Origin: Perkinsus olseni
Lineage: Eukaryota; Perkinsozoa; Perkinsida; Perkinsidae
Length of the DNA stretch: 64,000 nt
Direction of reading: 5' to 3'
NCBI GenBank assembly: GCA_013115135.1
Contig: JABANP010000075.1
Span: 62,001-126,000, forward strand
Shown one piece after another: positions 45,060-55,489 of this stretch. The notes under the pieces are model-generated. The model worked only from the letters and a program-made list of their open reading frames with translations, searched no databases and was not told the origin of the DNA. Position 1 is the stretch's first letter. Every line of letters starts with the position of its first letter. A program made the position numbers and the translations under genes.

Positions 45060-46332
45060 ATGAAGAAGGGTCCTCGAGTGTACCGACAGATCAAGTTTCT
45101 GTTACAGCTCCGCGCGGTCCTCCCTGACGCGGCCATTCCAACGCCGTACTGGCCGCGCCCTCTCGCCGATGCCGGAAAATAAGACACGGTGAGTCGCGCT
45201 CTCGGTGGCGATAGGCCACTCATCCGCACAGATGAGCTATAATCTCTCATCGACTGCCAGGTACTACGAAAAAGAAGAGTTAAAACTGCCTAGTATCGTG
45301 CCATCACCAGTCACCAATCCTCAGGAGGATCAGGTGGGCTGGAGGCCCCGTGGGGTAGGGCAGCGACAGTCCCTCATCGTAGGTCCTGATTGGGTCCATA
45401 GGAGACCCCCTGGCAGTCGCCGGCTCCCAATCTCGATCTCGAGACAGCCAAAGTATGAGGTCCGACGTTTTCGAGAGTCAGGAGAAGCGTCGCTCCGCCG
45501 ATCGGGTGAGTCATTTTCTCTGCCTTGCTGTCGTAGCGCTAGCTTCAGGTGAGTTTGCCTCCCATAAAACGCGAAAAACTCGCGGATAGTTTGGAAAATC
45601 GGCCGAACGTGGATCGCGCACCAAGACAGGCCACTGAAGTGATGCCGCGGGTGGGAGCAGATCGGGGCGCTGAGGAAGATGACGAGTAGGAAATGACGAC
45701 GTACGTCGTGTGGTGAATAGCTTAATCGTGAGGTATCCGGAAGATTTCGAAGAGGAGGAGGAGAGTGGCCATCGCTCGGACGGCGCGGAGGAGTGTAATT
45801 TCGAGCAAAGCAAAAGGAGGAAAGACGACGATGCCGCGGCAACAATGGTTCGGACAAGTAAGAGAAAAGAGCCACTTGCCAGGATTGAACTGACGACCTT
45901 CTGCTTACGAAGCAGACGCTCTACCACTAAGCTAAAGTGGCTGTTACATCAGTTTTCAGCGAGACGGCACTCACCTTTCGGTTGCTGTTGCATCTCCTCT
46001 CTTGCGCACTCAGGTTTCCCGCAGAAGTCGAGCATCTCTCCGCCGACTTCGTTCATCCAAGTCACCGCCGAAACATCGGAGACACTCGAGAAGTCAAGAC
46101 AGGAGGGGCTGTAAGCGGATCTTTATGGCCTTCAATCCACTCGCTCCAATCAGCGACTCCACAACAACGTGCCGCGCGAGTTCGAGCGGGAGAAGCGCGT
46201 GAGAGGTATTCTCTGAGTCTGCCCGACAAGCTAGTGAACAGCAAGTCTGAGCTCGTCGACCACTCCGAGTGTGTGAGAAGAATATTGCTGCAGAAAATGA
46301 AGGGAAAACGGCGATTGTTGGACAAGATGTAA
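45060..46332 (+). CDS. Coding exons, kinase tail or separate basic/acidic protein
   Basis: Exons include 45060-45183 (KGPRVYRQIKFLLQLRAVLP), 45263-45506 (YYEKEELKLPSIVPSPVTNP, joined in phase from MPENKTR at 45160), about 45730-45857 (acidic RYPEDFEEEEESGHRSDG) and about 45960-46332 (VNSKSELVDHSECVRRILL, basic end KMKGKRRLLDKM). The composition resembles an unstructured nuclear tail. The exons lie directly downstream of the kinase on the same strand. Intron 45858-45959 hosts an antisense tRNA-Thr. One gene or two is undecided. Confidence 0.35.
45870..45941 (-). tRNA. tRNA-Thr (CGT), inside an intron on the opposite strand
   Basis: 72 nt. Acceptor GCCACTT pairs fully with AAGTGGC; the D-arm has A-box TAGCTTAGTGGTAG; anticodon stem TCTGC/GCAGA with loop TTCGTAA gives anticodon CGT (codon ACG, Thr); the T-arm carries B-box AGTTCAATCC. 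It lies entirely inside the 102-nt plus-strand intron 45858-45959 (GTAAGA to TTTCAG). An identical copy is at 49073-49144. Confidence 0.9.
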
Positions 46333-46635
46333 CAAGATACGAAGGCGGACCTTCGCCCGGACTTTTTTGGAAGTGTCTCGCTTCGAAGCTGAAAGCTTCA
46401 AGCTAATGCCTCTTTCTGCGGTAGAACGCTCGAGAGCGCAACTTGCATGAGGGTATACAGCAGGCACTGAGTACATAGCATAGCAGAGGACTTGATTCCC
46501 TCGTGACCGAACTCTCGCCTCGCTCAGGTTGGAACTCGCCAGGACTACAGACTATGAGCGGTTCGATCTCACAGCTAGAGGTGCGCGGTCGGCGGCGGCC
46601 ATCCCCTGCATCATGATCAACTTTTAGGGCTGCTC

Positions 46636-47050
46636 ATGGGAGCCTTCGACGACCCAGTCTTGCACGACCCGAAGGAACAGACCCGAATCATCCACCTCAG
46701 CGCAGTAAGTCCTCGTAGAGGCCGTAGCGTCCGGAGTCATTGCCTCTCAGGTGGTGGTGATACTGGAGGATGTGAGAGACCAGACCATCGCCTCCACCGT
46801 CCTTGCCGGCTGAGTCTCCTGTGTGAGACTAGTAATGTAGATGCTCATGTTGATTGATTAACATGCTTTCAGCACATGGAGGAACGCTTGTCCAACACCA
46901 GGAAGGTTGAGTTTAGTACTCCGTCAAGCACGTATACGAACCTGATAATCGTTGATTCACCAGTGAGCCCGTGCCGGAGACGATGCAATCGCAAGATGCT
47001 GCTTCTGGCGATAGGCCGCCCTGCGTGTATTGACTCGTACCGCCACATTC
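46636..47050 (+). CDS. Coding exons, possible GTPase-related gene
   Basis: ATG 46636 opens MGAFDDPVLHDPKEQTRIIH, a GTAAGT donor follows near 46708, and the next exon reads VVVILEDVRDQTIASTVLA. After another acceptor (46870) comes MEERLSNTRKVEFSTPSS followed by NLIIVDSP and a GTGAGC donor. The last motif resembles the LxxIDxP(G) switch region of dynamin-type GTPases, but no P-loop was found in the window, so this is tentative. Downstream exons were not resolved. Confidence 0.3.
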
Positions 47051-47361
47051 TTGATTATTGTGAATAATGGTGGAAGAATGCGTGGCGTGCGTCGGAAGAA
47101 TGCCTCGGGAATCATCGGTCAGACGTTTGCGTTGACACTAACGAACTTCGTCATATTCCCTCGAACTAGGTCAAAGACCATGAGAAGAAAACCCCCTCAG
47201 AAGCTCCCATTCCACCGGAACATTCACTCGACTCAAGCCTAAGGACTCGCTTGTTTTTGGCGATAAACATGGATTTCATCATCGTCATGACTGGACAACC
47301 TCATGCCTTATCAAAAACACAACTTAGCATTGAGTAGCGCTATCGAAGTAACGCGACTCTG

Positions 47362-48541
47362 TTAGACATTGGTGGCGAGGGCGTAACAGAGGGAGCGACG
47401 ATCCCACGGGTAGAGATCTGCCGACATATCATAACTGGCTTGCAGTGCAATACCGCGGAGTCCGTGCTTCCTCGCTAACTCAATCTTGTCGATGGCACGA
47501 GGCTGCGAGAAGAAGCGGAAGTTGGCGACCGAGCCATCACCCTGTGGGTCGCCACGCATGTCGAATATCGCATTGGAGTAGCCAACCCCATTCTCTCCGT
47601 CAATAGATTCGGCGAGGAGCGGTATCTGGGTGAAGGCTTTCAGTTATCATCATGAAGAGGCACTCGGAAGCGCTAAGGTCCAAATAGACACCGTAGATGG
47701 AACTTACGTGCAAAACGAGCGTGTCGGGATTTATGCCAGCCCGAATGGCGTTGGCGATGATTTCCTCGGCGAAACGATCTGTACTGAATACAGTTATATC
47801 TTCATTATTCATCGGCGTTAGAGGAACGAAATTGATATCCGCGACTCTCCCAAGTCCACTCTTGTCGACAATTTCCCAGTCAGAAGGTTGGAACGTGGCG
47901 GTGCTACCAACCGGATCAAACCTGAGTAGGTGGGAGTTTTCATATGAAACAGAAGCTTCCGGAGGTCGAGAAATAGAGCCTGAGACTCACCAGAGTGCTG
48001 AAGTCATCCCCATCTCATTGACAGCCTCGAGGATTTGCTTCCTAGGCGGGATGGGGAACCCGGGCAAATAGCTCACCCGGAAGCCATCGACGGGGTAGTC
48101 TCTGATGAACTCGGCAACGCTCTCGGCGAAGGCAGTCTTGTTGAAATTGTCGTCGGCATAGACCTCCAAGGCGGTCAGTATTTTCCCGCCTTCGGATTCA
48201 ACTCTGCTCTTCAAAGCGGAGAAGCCCGATTTGTTCCAGGGACGGTAAAACGGCGGATCCACCTTGATTCTGCTCTTCGTGACGGAGTATCCGCCCATGA
48301 CAAATCTTTTGACGCCAAGATCGAAGAGCTGGTCGAAGTAATAGTCCCAGGTGTAGTTTGCCTCGGGCGGGCATAATGCCGGGTTGAAACAACTCGGGAG
48401 CTCTCTAATATTCCACGGGTAGGCGACGAGCTTGTAGAACTCGAGACCGCTATCGGACGGGGTGTTTGGACGCAGAGAGCCGATCGAGCTGGCTGAGCCG
48501 ATAGTGCACAGGGACAGCGCGGCGAGCCACATGGGACACAT
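47362..48541 (-). CDS. GH18 chitinase-like secreted protein, catalytic motif degenerate
   Basis: Exons 48541-47991, 47921-47708 and 47625-47362 join in phase to about 342 residues. The signal peptide is MCPMWLAALSLCTIGSASS. The fold order resembles glycoside hydrolase family 18: YYFDQLFDLGVKRFVMGGYS, then DYPVDGFRVSYLPGF where active enzymes have DGxDxDxE, then FDMRGDPQGDGSVANFRFF and KIELARKHGLRGIALQASYD, the last matching the C-terminal strand of GH18 barrels. Because the acidic catalytic residues are absent, I infer a non-catalytic binding (chi-lectin-like) protein or a divergent hydrolase. Family assignment is moderate, from motif order only. Confidence 0.6.
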
Positions 48542-49960
48542 AGAAAGTAAAAACTGTTTATCGTACCAGCCAAACCGAAACTGTTGCCAATTACTCGAAT
48601 AACCAGCTTTTCAAGATGAGGAGGTGACGGAGTACAAGAAGTGAGCGGCTTTTGCGGAGGGACAATGCTGTGAAGGACCGAGGCAATGGATAAGAGTAAC
48701 GAGAATGATCACCGCGACGGTGCGATGGCTTGCCGGCGGTTGTCCGTCTCGTCTCCATTTTTTCGCACGCCAAATCTCACACCGTGAGGTCGAGGTCTGT
48801 TTAACGTCTCGTAGCGCCCTCGGGGGTGCACGCAGCAGTTGAAGGCCAACAGCATATCTCACGTGGCAAGCAGGTCGTTGATAACGACTCGATATAGAGA
48901 AGAGTTCTCTCGTTGAATAGCCCCGACTGAGTTGCTGATCATTTCGCTAACGAGATGAACGTGCATTAGGCGCAGCTGATTTTCCTCCCATGTACTGAAG
49001 ATAGTAATTAACGGAGGTGGCGGCCAATCCGCCGGCTCAGATAAACGAGATGCGTCCGCTGAGACCTGAACAAGCCACTTGCCAGGATTGAACTGACGAC
49101 CTTCTGCTTACGAAGCAGACGCTCTACCACTAAGCTAAAGTGGCTGACAGAAGCTTGCAGCTAAGCCAACAGTTGTGATGAACTCATTGATACGGCACTC
49201 CCCGCTCAGAAAGACGAGCAGCTCACACTGAGAGTACCAAGTATCGCGTGCTCCGTCCTTGCTGGCGTACACTGGTAATGCAGACAACATGTTGGTTGTT
49301 CACCATGAACATGGTCTGTTAGCTTTCTCGTATCAAACACCAAGTCCAACTCGGATCGAATTCGTATCTCAACTACTAGCATCCACGGTCTACCGCGCTA
49401 TACAATCGTGCCAGCCTACGTCGCCTGTTTAGCTAAACCGGGGCTGTGGGAGTTGGAACCTTCTGACACTCTGTATTCAACAAGGCATGTTTCAGGTTTT
49501 TTACACTTGGTCAATGTAGTTTAAAATAGATAGGATCTCAGGGTTTCACTAAACCATTGACTTGAGTTCCCCAATAGTTAACAGTTGGTGCATGAAGCCC
49601 ACAATAACTTGGGCCCATCGACAGAAGTCTAAGCCTATACTGGCGTTGGAGTATTATTACACACACCTTCGAGGGTCAATCCGAACCAAGCGGCGCTGGT
49701 TATGCATCAGAAAGATTTCTGTGCACGGGAAAGTCCCAATGCTTTCGTTGGTGTGAGTTTTAGGTCGAACGCCGAGAACCGGCTTACTCAGACTAGCACC
49801 GATGTATCTTGTTTCAAGAGGCATGAGTTAAGAAGTGTTTATTGAGCACAGATAGTAGCGCTCAGGCAGAGGGCAGGACAGCTCCAAGATACTTTCTCTC
49901 CTCCCGGCAGGATCTGCTTCCACAACTTGCCTTTGCTTTCTCTTCGCTGCATTCCAACAC
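48542..49960. other. Intergenic, with one tRNA gene
   Basis: Holds the promoter side of the GH18-like gene and the second tRNA-Thr (49073-49144). The rest shows no coding exon that I can support. Confidence 0.4.
49073..49144 (-). tRNA. tRNA-Thr (CGT), second identical copy
   Basis: All 72 nt match the copy at 45870-45941; the flanks differ. The cloverleaf pairs fully and has anticodon CGT. Unlike the first copy, no host intron could be defined around it. Confidence 0.9.
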
Positions 49961-49965
49961 AACTC

Positions 49966-50472
49966 GGTGGGAATGTGACAGTGGAATTATCGGAAATCAC
50001 ATCAGTTCGTCCTGACCGTCCTCCTCGAGGCCCATGCCACCACCAAAGCTCTTGTAAGTGGTGATATCGGCGAGGAGCTGATCAAGGTCGCTGAAATGAA
50101 CGTCAATCCGCACAATGATCTTCCGGAGAGACAACCTCACTTGTCGCTGTATCTGGACATGCTCGGTATCAGAGACTTCGCCACGTTCGCATTCTCTGGT
50201 AATAATGACACTAACTGAGCCTGAAAAAAGATGCTTATAAGAAAATATTTTGAGCGACTCATTCCCGAATGGATAAATTCTTTCCGAGAGATCCTACGGA
50301 ACCACGATGGACACAGATCCTGGAATGCTCCGAGAATCGACGGGAGAGTAAGACGACAGTTTCTTCTTCACGACAGATCCCTCGCTGCTTTTCGAATCCC
50401 AGGGGCTCGCTCCGGCCAGAGCAAGTTCGCAGAAGTCACGCCATAACAATGGAAGAACTTATAACGAGCTAA
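49966..50472 (+). CDS. 3' end of an unknown gene, two exons
   Basis: Exon to 50201 reads LTVLLEAHATTKALVSGDIG and HLSLYLDMLGIRDFATFAFS. A 56-nt intron (GTAATA to TTTTGAG) follows, and the exon to 50472 joins in phase (MDKFFPRDPTEPRWTQI) and ends ITMEELITS stop. Codon composition is good. The start lies upstream and was not found. No domain is recognised. Confidence 0.45.
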
Positions 50473-51949
50473 CTCAATCTTCCATTCCGAGAGGTACATC
50501 GACCGGGACAATCGATGAGTATGGGAAATATACGAAGATTGTGGATCGGACCATCTCGAAACTGTGTAGCTTTCCCTCCCTGGGCTGCAGTTGGAGGCTC
50601 CCAGTCCTCGAGTGCTGCACGGAGCTCCGTTAGTGCCTCTGGATCTGTGATCTTAGAGAACCTAGAGCAACCACATGCACAACGCGACGGAAAACTAGGG
50701 CTATTTGGCGGTGGAAATGGGACGAGCGACGAATCGATCAGGTTGGAGCCGACATGATAGACGAGGGCCTCGAGTTATGGTGATTCGGGTCGAAGGCGAT
50801 TCGGTTCACACAGGCTCCCTGAGCGTCACCCTAGTGGGGTAGTTGATGCTGATCCATGTGAAGCAAAATTGGCTTCTGGATGCTAGTTCAACACAAAGTA
50901 TCCATGGTTCTGAGCGCCCCAGTGATAGTCACCTGAGCGCATGCTTGTAGCTCTGTTCCAGGCACTGCGTCTTGGCACTGCTACGACCAGATTCCACCAG
51001 ACGGGCGTAGGGTTGCCGTAAGAGCTGCTCAACCTCGCATATGTTCAGACACTGAGCCTTCTGCCACACCTGGTGACGATAACGACGTTGTCGAAGTCCC
51101 TACAGGAGCTGGTAGGGCGTGTTAGGTAGACTAAGCCCCTCAGCAACACGTCGGGGCCCGCCCGACGCCGGCCGTTGAGTGGAGAAGTAGAAAAAGCATC
51201 AAAGGCGTCCACAGTGGTTGCACGTGAAGGAGAGTATCACGACCGACGAGCGTTTATTCTCCGTGGTGACACGATGATAATAATTCCTATTTTCACTGCA
51301 GCACGGTGGAAGGGACCACCAGTCTCACCGGATCGAAGTTGAGCTCTGCCGAATCCTGATGGTCTTCCATTCACTCAGAAGGACGCAAAAGCTGACGGAC
51401 AATACCGAAACTACTCCGAAAGACTTTCCCGGTAAAGAAGATTCCGGCGCCGTTCTCTTCAACCACTAGCAACCCAACACGTGGAATATGGCGACTGGAC
51501 GGAAAAGAGTAACCGCGACTTGAGTGGCTATCAAACTAAACCGTCGTGCTTGGCTGAAGGAGGCTGACCCTGCAGTCTCGAGTGAGTCGATGAAATATAT
51601 GATAACAAATAATAAGACCCACATGCTACACGAATGATGATGGACTACTGCAGTACTTGGTGAACGAATGACGTGGCGAATTTCGGTTTTCTGACACCTC
51701 TAGCTATGAAAGATGAGTTCAACAACACCAACAGCAAACTGCGAAGTGTAATATGATAATCTTTAACCAGTCGATGCCTCCCTTCAGAAGGTCGAGGGCT
51801 TACATTGAGCGTGGCGGCGGCGGCGGCGCAGTCAACCCGAACGTCCGAGGTCGTCTACGCCTCTACCGTCTCACTGGACGCTGCAAGTCAAACAGCGAGG
51901 GGCAGCAGGAATATTCATTATTAGAGTTGTGTAATGTACGTGCTACAGG
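50473..51949. other. Stretch without a supported gene
   Basis: Contains an inverted copy (about 51688-51712) of the end of the 43-kb foldback element. Several short frames have no domain; nothing else recognised. Confidence 0.4.
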
Positions 51950-53704
51950 CTACAGTATCGGGTCGAACTCTGCCCAGGAGGCAACATCGGAGGAGTCACA
52001 GGAGCTGCTATCCGTGTCACCGTCATCACCGGCCCGACTGCCGGGGACGACACCTGAGTTCTCGATCACCACAACCGTGCGGCGATTCTCGCTACGGAGT
52101 GACCCATCGACAACCAGATAGACGTCGAATAACCTGGGAGGGAGAGCGTTGAGGAAATGCAAGATTGCAAGAATTCTTCCCTACCCATCCTGTGTCCGTC
52201 GAAGCAGGCTCTTGACTTGCGCCTCAGTGAGAGCGAACTGAATGACACCTTCCGCATGTTCAATGAAGAGTGCCTTCCCCGACAGCCAGCAGGAATTCCC
52301 AGAGTCCATCTGGGATACCAAAACACTACTGAGTAGTCGAGGCCTCGGCGCAGCGGACTGAGAAGTAGAAACACGGGAATGAGGGCCACTGAGCAACGCA
52401 GCATAGGGCGGCACGAAGGCGCGGGAAAATTTCTTATTCATTGTACGATCGAAATTCGTATGGTAATTGCCGAAGACCCCAAAGGTCAGCATCTTCACCA
52501 TGGCCACATGAGCCAAATTGGCAGGAGACTTTGCAAGTCCCCCGCGAGGTTCGAACCCCCGCCCTCCAGAATAAGAGCCCTCGAACGTACCCAACACGCT
52601 ACAAGCGCGGATGACAACGAGAGAGCGACACCCTATGAGACTTCGCTGTTCGGGTCTGACCTGCTGTAGAGAGTCGCCGTTCGGTCAGGGGAAAGCGTGT
52701 GAGGTGCCAGTGACTTCAGTCGAATTCCCTCCGAGTTCCGAGACGCGTAGATGTCCATCTCGGCTGGCGGAGTCTTGGGGACCGTGCACATGCGAAGTTC
52801 GCAATGACCCGCCTGAACGAAGGAATCTTATGTTCAAGAGGGAAAGATACGAAATAGGTCGCCCCTACTGGTGCCAGTGCCGATAGAAGCATCCTTTTGT
52901 CGCATCGTATTCTTCTGTTATCATGCACCCAGTGCGTCTCAGCCAAGCCCAGGCCGCACTCTCGCTGCAAGGAGATCTCCAGGGCTGTATAGAGCTGCTC
53001 AATCGACTTCTTATCTGCCAGGGTGATCTCGAACCTGACCGCACGGAACTCGAACCAGCTGACCGAGCTGCATGATGAGCACGCACTTAGAAACAAGCTC
53101 GCCGGTAATGCCACTGTGCATGAAGACGACCAATGATTTGCTCCGGTTCTCAACCAGGAGGGGATTGAAGTCAGAAATATTCCACTCCGAGCCTGAGAGA
53201 GAATCCTAGGTTGAAGCTCGCCAGATACGAAACGGGTTAGGCATGGCTCACCAGCTGAGGATGCCGGAGAGTGCCCCATTGAGCTTCCCGCCTGGCTGAC
53301 GATCTCCGACAGCACCTCATCGCATTTCTGAAGGCCACCAGTGTAACCCGGTCAATAGCGCTGTGCCATCGGGTTCTTGCGGCTCACCTCATCGGAAAGG
53401 GGCTCATCGTTATCAGGATCGAAGTCAAGAACGGAAGCTGACTCATCCATCACGCCGTCCTCGTCGTCGTAAGCACCATGGCCGTAAAAGTCTCGGTCAC
53501 CATGCCGAGAGATGCTCCGATGCCGACAGTCAACCTGATGTCGTGCACCAAATCACAGACCTCGTGGCGCAATGGAAGCGCGTCGGTTTCCGGAGCCGAA
53601 GGTTGCGGGTTCAAGTCCCGCCGGGGTTATTTCTGCCCCCCCCCTCACCATGATCTGCAGTGAATCCGCATCGGACCCCATCAGAGAGACCACCGGTGAG
53701 AACG
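51950..53704 (-). CDS. Unknown intracellular protein, at least 7 exons
   Basis: Minus-strand exons, several phase-checked: 53704-53649 (VVSLMGSDADSLQIM), 53534 to about 53392 (HGAYDDEDGVMDESASVLDF, acidic), about 53330-53250 (KCDEVLSEIVSQAGSSMGHS), 53190-53055 (WNISDFNPLLVENRSKSLVV), 53030-52800 (FEITLADKKSIEQLYTALEI, then ALAPVGATYFVSFPLEHKIP), 52520-52185 (MVKMLTFGVFGNYHTNFDRT, SQMDSGNSCWLSGKALFIEH) and 52162-51950 (LFDVYLVVDGSLRSENRRTV, ending WAEFDPIL stop). No known domain is recognised. The upstream start is not located. Two introns carry tRNA sequences: antisense tRNA-Arg at 53535-53648 and a tRNA-like sequence near 52530-52610. Confidence 0.55.
52525..52610 (-). other. Sense tRNA-like sequence in an intron
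   Basis: On the minus strand an A-box-like TAGCGTGTTGGGTACG and B-box GGTTCGAACCTC occur in tRNA order just before the exon that begins at about 52520. T-stem pairing is partial and the acceptor does not pair, so it is a tRNA relic in the same orientation as the host gene. Confidence 0.5.
53558..53629 (+). tRNA. tRNA-Arg (CCG), inside an intron on the opposite strand
   Basis: Acceptor GACCTCG pairs with CGGGGTT (with G-T wobbles); A-box TGGCGCAATGG; anticodon stem TCGGT/GCCGA with loop TTCCGGA gives CCG (codon CGG, Arg); T-arm with B-box GGTTCAAGTCC. It lies within the 114-nt minus-strand intron 53535-53648 (GTGAGG to CATCAG), whose flanking exons join in phase 0. Confidence 0.88.
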
Positions 53705-53953
53705 CTGCGGGGGAAGAGCAGGTCTAAGAAAAGCCGAGAGTGGTAACTTCGTCCTCCCACAAGTCCAAGCGAACACGGAACGTGAATTCACCACACGTCA
53801 CCTGACTACGCCACGATTAATTTACCCCCGCAGAGAGCCACACCAACTCGACTCTCGACGAACTCAACGAATCTTCGAACGAGTCAGAGCGTAGCCCTCG
53901 AATCCAAGCTCCCCAACCGCAGAGCAACGCTCTCTATTAACAGCCTTCCACCC

Positions 53954-54301
53954 ATGCTGCTACTACCTGCATCAATGACTGATATTTCAAAAGCACATCT
54001 GGCGCACAACTCGGTAGAGGTGGAGACCGCTGAGGGGCCTCCTTGGGCTCATATGACACTCTGCTGCCTACCACTTCGATGCCACGACCCTGAGGTTATC
54101 AAAAGGTCCTCGGTTCGATCCCTGCATACATCGAATTCCCACATTCTGGGTCCTGAGGACGGGCTCTGTGCTGTGGACTTATTTCGGAATCTCCAAGCAG
54201 CTGAACCGATACCTGAGGGAAAACCAATGAAAAGATCTCCCACACAGTTCCGTCGACATACTCTATTCACTCTCAAACATTTTAAGATATACTCTAGGTA
54301 A
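53954..54301 (+). CDS. Possible small gene with a T-arm intron
   Basis: Open frame starting MLLLPASMTDISKAHLAHNS. A 63-nt segment 54095-54157 has a GTTATC donor and CCTGAG acceptor, contains B-box GGTTCGATCCC (54112-54122, 17 nt from the donor, as in the stronger cases) and is a multiple of three, so the frame continues with or without splicing (DLFRNLQAAEPIPEGKPMK). No domain is recognised. Confidence 0.3.
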   Translation: MLLLPASMTDISKAHLAHNSVEVETAEGPPWAHMTLCCLPLRCHDPEVIKRSSVRSLHTSNSHILGPEDGLCAVDLFRNLQAAEPIPEGKPMKRSPTQFRRHTLFTLKHFKIYSR

Positions 54302-55480
54302 GATTCTATAGAATACAGGGGATAATTCTCTTTATATAGATTAGGGTACTCTATCTGGATGATACTCTATCTAACTTCTCTCAAACCATCCAAAGTCTGA
54401 TAGAAATACTCGTGACATTCATGCACCGACACACAAACACGGAACCCCTCCATCTACGTGTAGTGATCTACGGAGCAACATCATGAAAATCCGAGTCTGA
54501 GGATACCGCTGTGATGAGTCAATAATCTTCTATAGCGCGACAGATACTCTATGAGATGGTCCGCGCGGAAAACTTAAACAACCAAGTATTGAACCTGAGC
54601 ATGCGCTGCACTCAAGAAAGTAGCACAGTTTTCGGCACTCGTATTCCATCGTCTTGTTCATGACGTGCTTTTCGTCAACAATACCAGCTTATCGACAGAG
54701 CTGTTGACTAATCGTCCTGTAACGGGTGAAGCCCCGGCAGGTAAGCTACGCCGACCCAATGCCGCGAGCCCCCGTCGACATACGAATGCCCAGGATATGT
54801 AGTACCACTTCCCTCTCCTCAGCTCCGCTCCGCTGCCCGGTAGCGTCATTCCCGCAATATCCATCGGGCGAATTGGCGGCAGTCGTCGCTGGAGTAGGAC
54901 AGAAGCCTGGACTCTGAAAAAAAGAAACTGCAGAATGATACTCGAGGTCGACCATGCACTCTACGGAACAAAAGATTCTTTCTTCCATTCAATGCCAGCA
55001 ACCAGCTGAATGGCATCTTACCGATAGCGCGCCGCCTCCCTTGTCAGTGAGGTTCATGGGAGTGCTCAACGGAGGTATCGAAAGCCTTTTTCGAACCTGG
55101 CAAATATCTTAACACGCCCCGGAAGTTTCACTGGTCAACCTAAGATTCGCCAGATGCAGGACAAGCAAACTCACCTCGGCCGGACTTTCTCCGAGTGATA
55201 CCAAAACTGCTGCTAAATGAACTGATACAGGGTCCGGGTTGACAGGAGGAATTCAGCTTCATTTTGGCTGATGGCGACTAAAAAGATACCAATCCCCACA
55301 CTGAAGTATTGCAAAAGACATTTCACTCAGGAAGACAGAACGTGTGGATAGTGGAGGTTCGGAATATCTTAGGTTGAAGCCTGCTCGATTCGGATATTCC
55401 AGATACGCATGTGAAGTGGACTGCTTCCTGCATGCCATCAGGCAGACAAGGACGTCCAAACTCGAGGCCACAATCACCGA
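54302..55480. other. Stretch without a confident gene
   Basis: Minus-strand frames at 54658-54864 and 54746-54988 are open, but neither shows a domain. May contain introns of a minus-strand gene. Confidence 0.3.
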
Positions 55481-55489
55481 ACGGGCATC

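Noticed and set aside
45330..45875. 181-codon minus-strand frame
   Set aside because: Shadow of plus-strand exons with better composition and matching splice phases.
52716..53315. 199-codon minus-strand frame as a single exon
   Set aside because: It runs through introns; conserved-looking segments on each side are in different frames joined by GT-AG introns.
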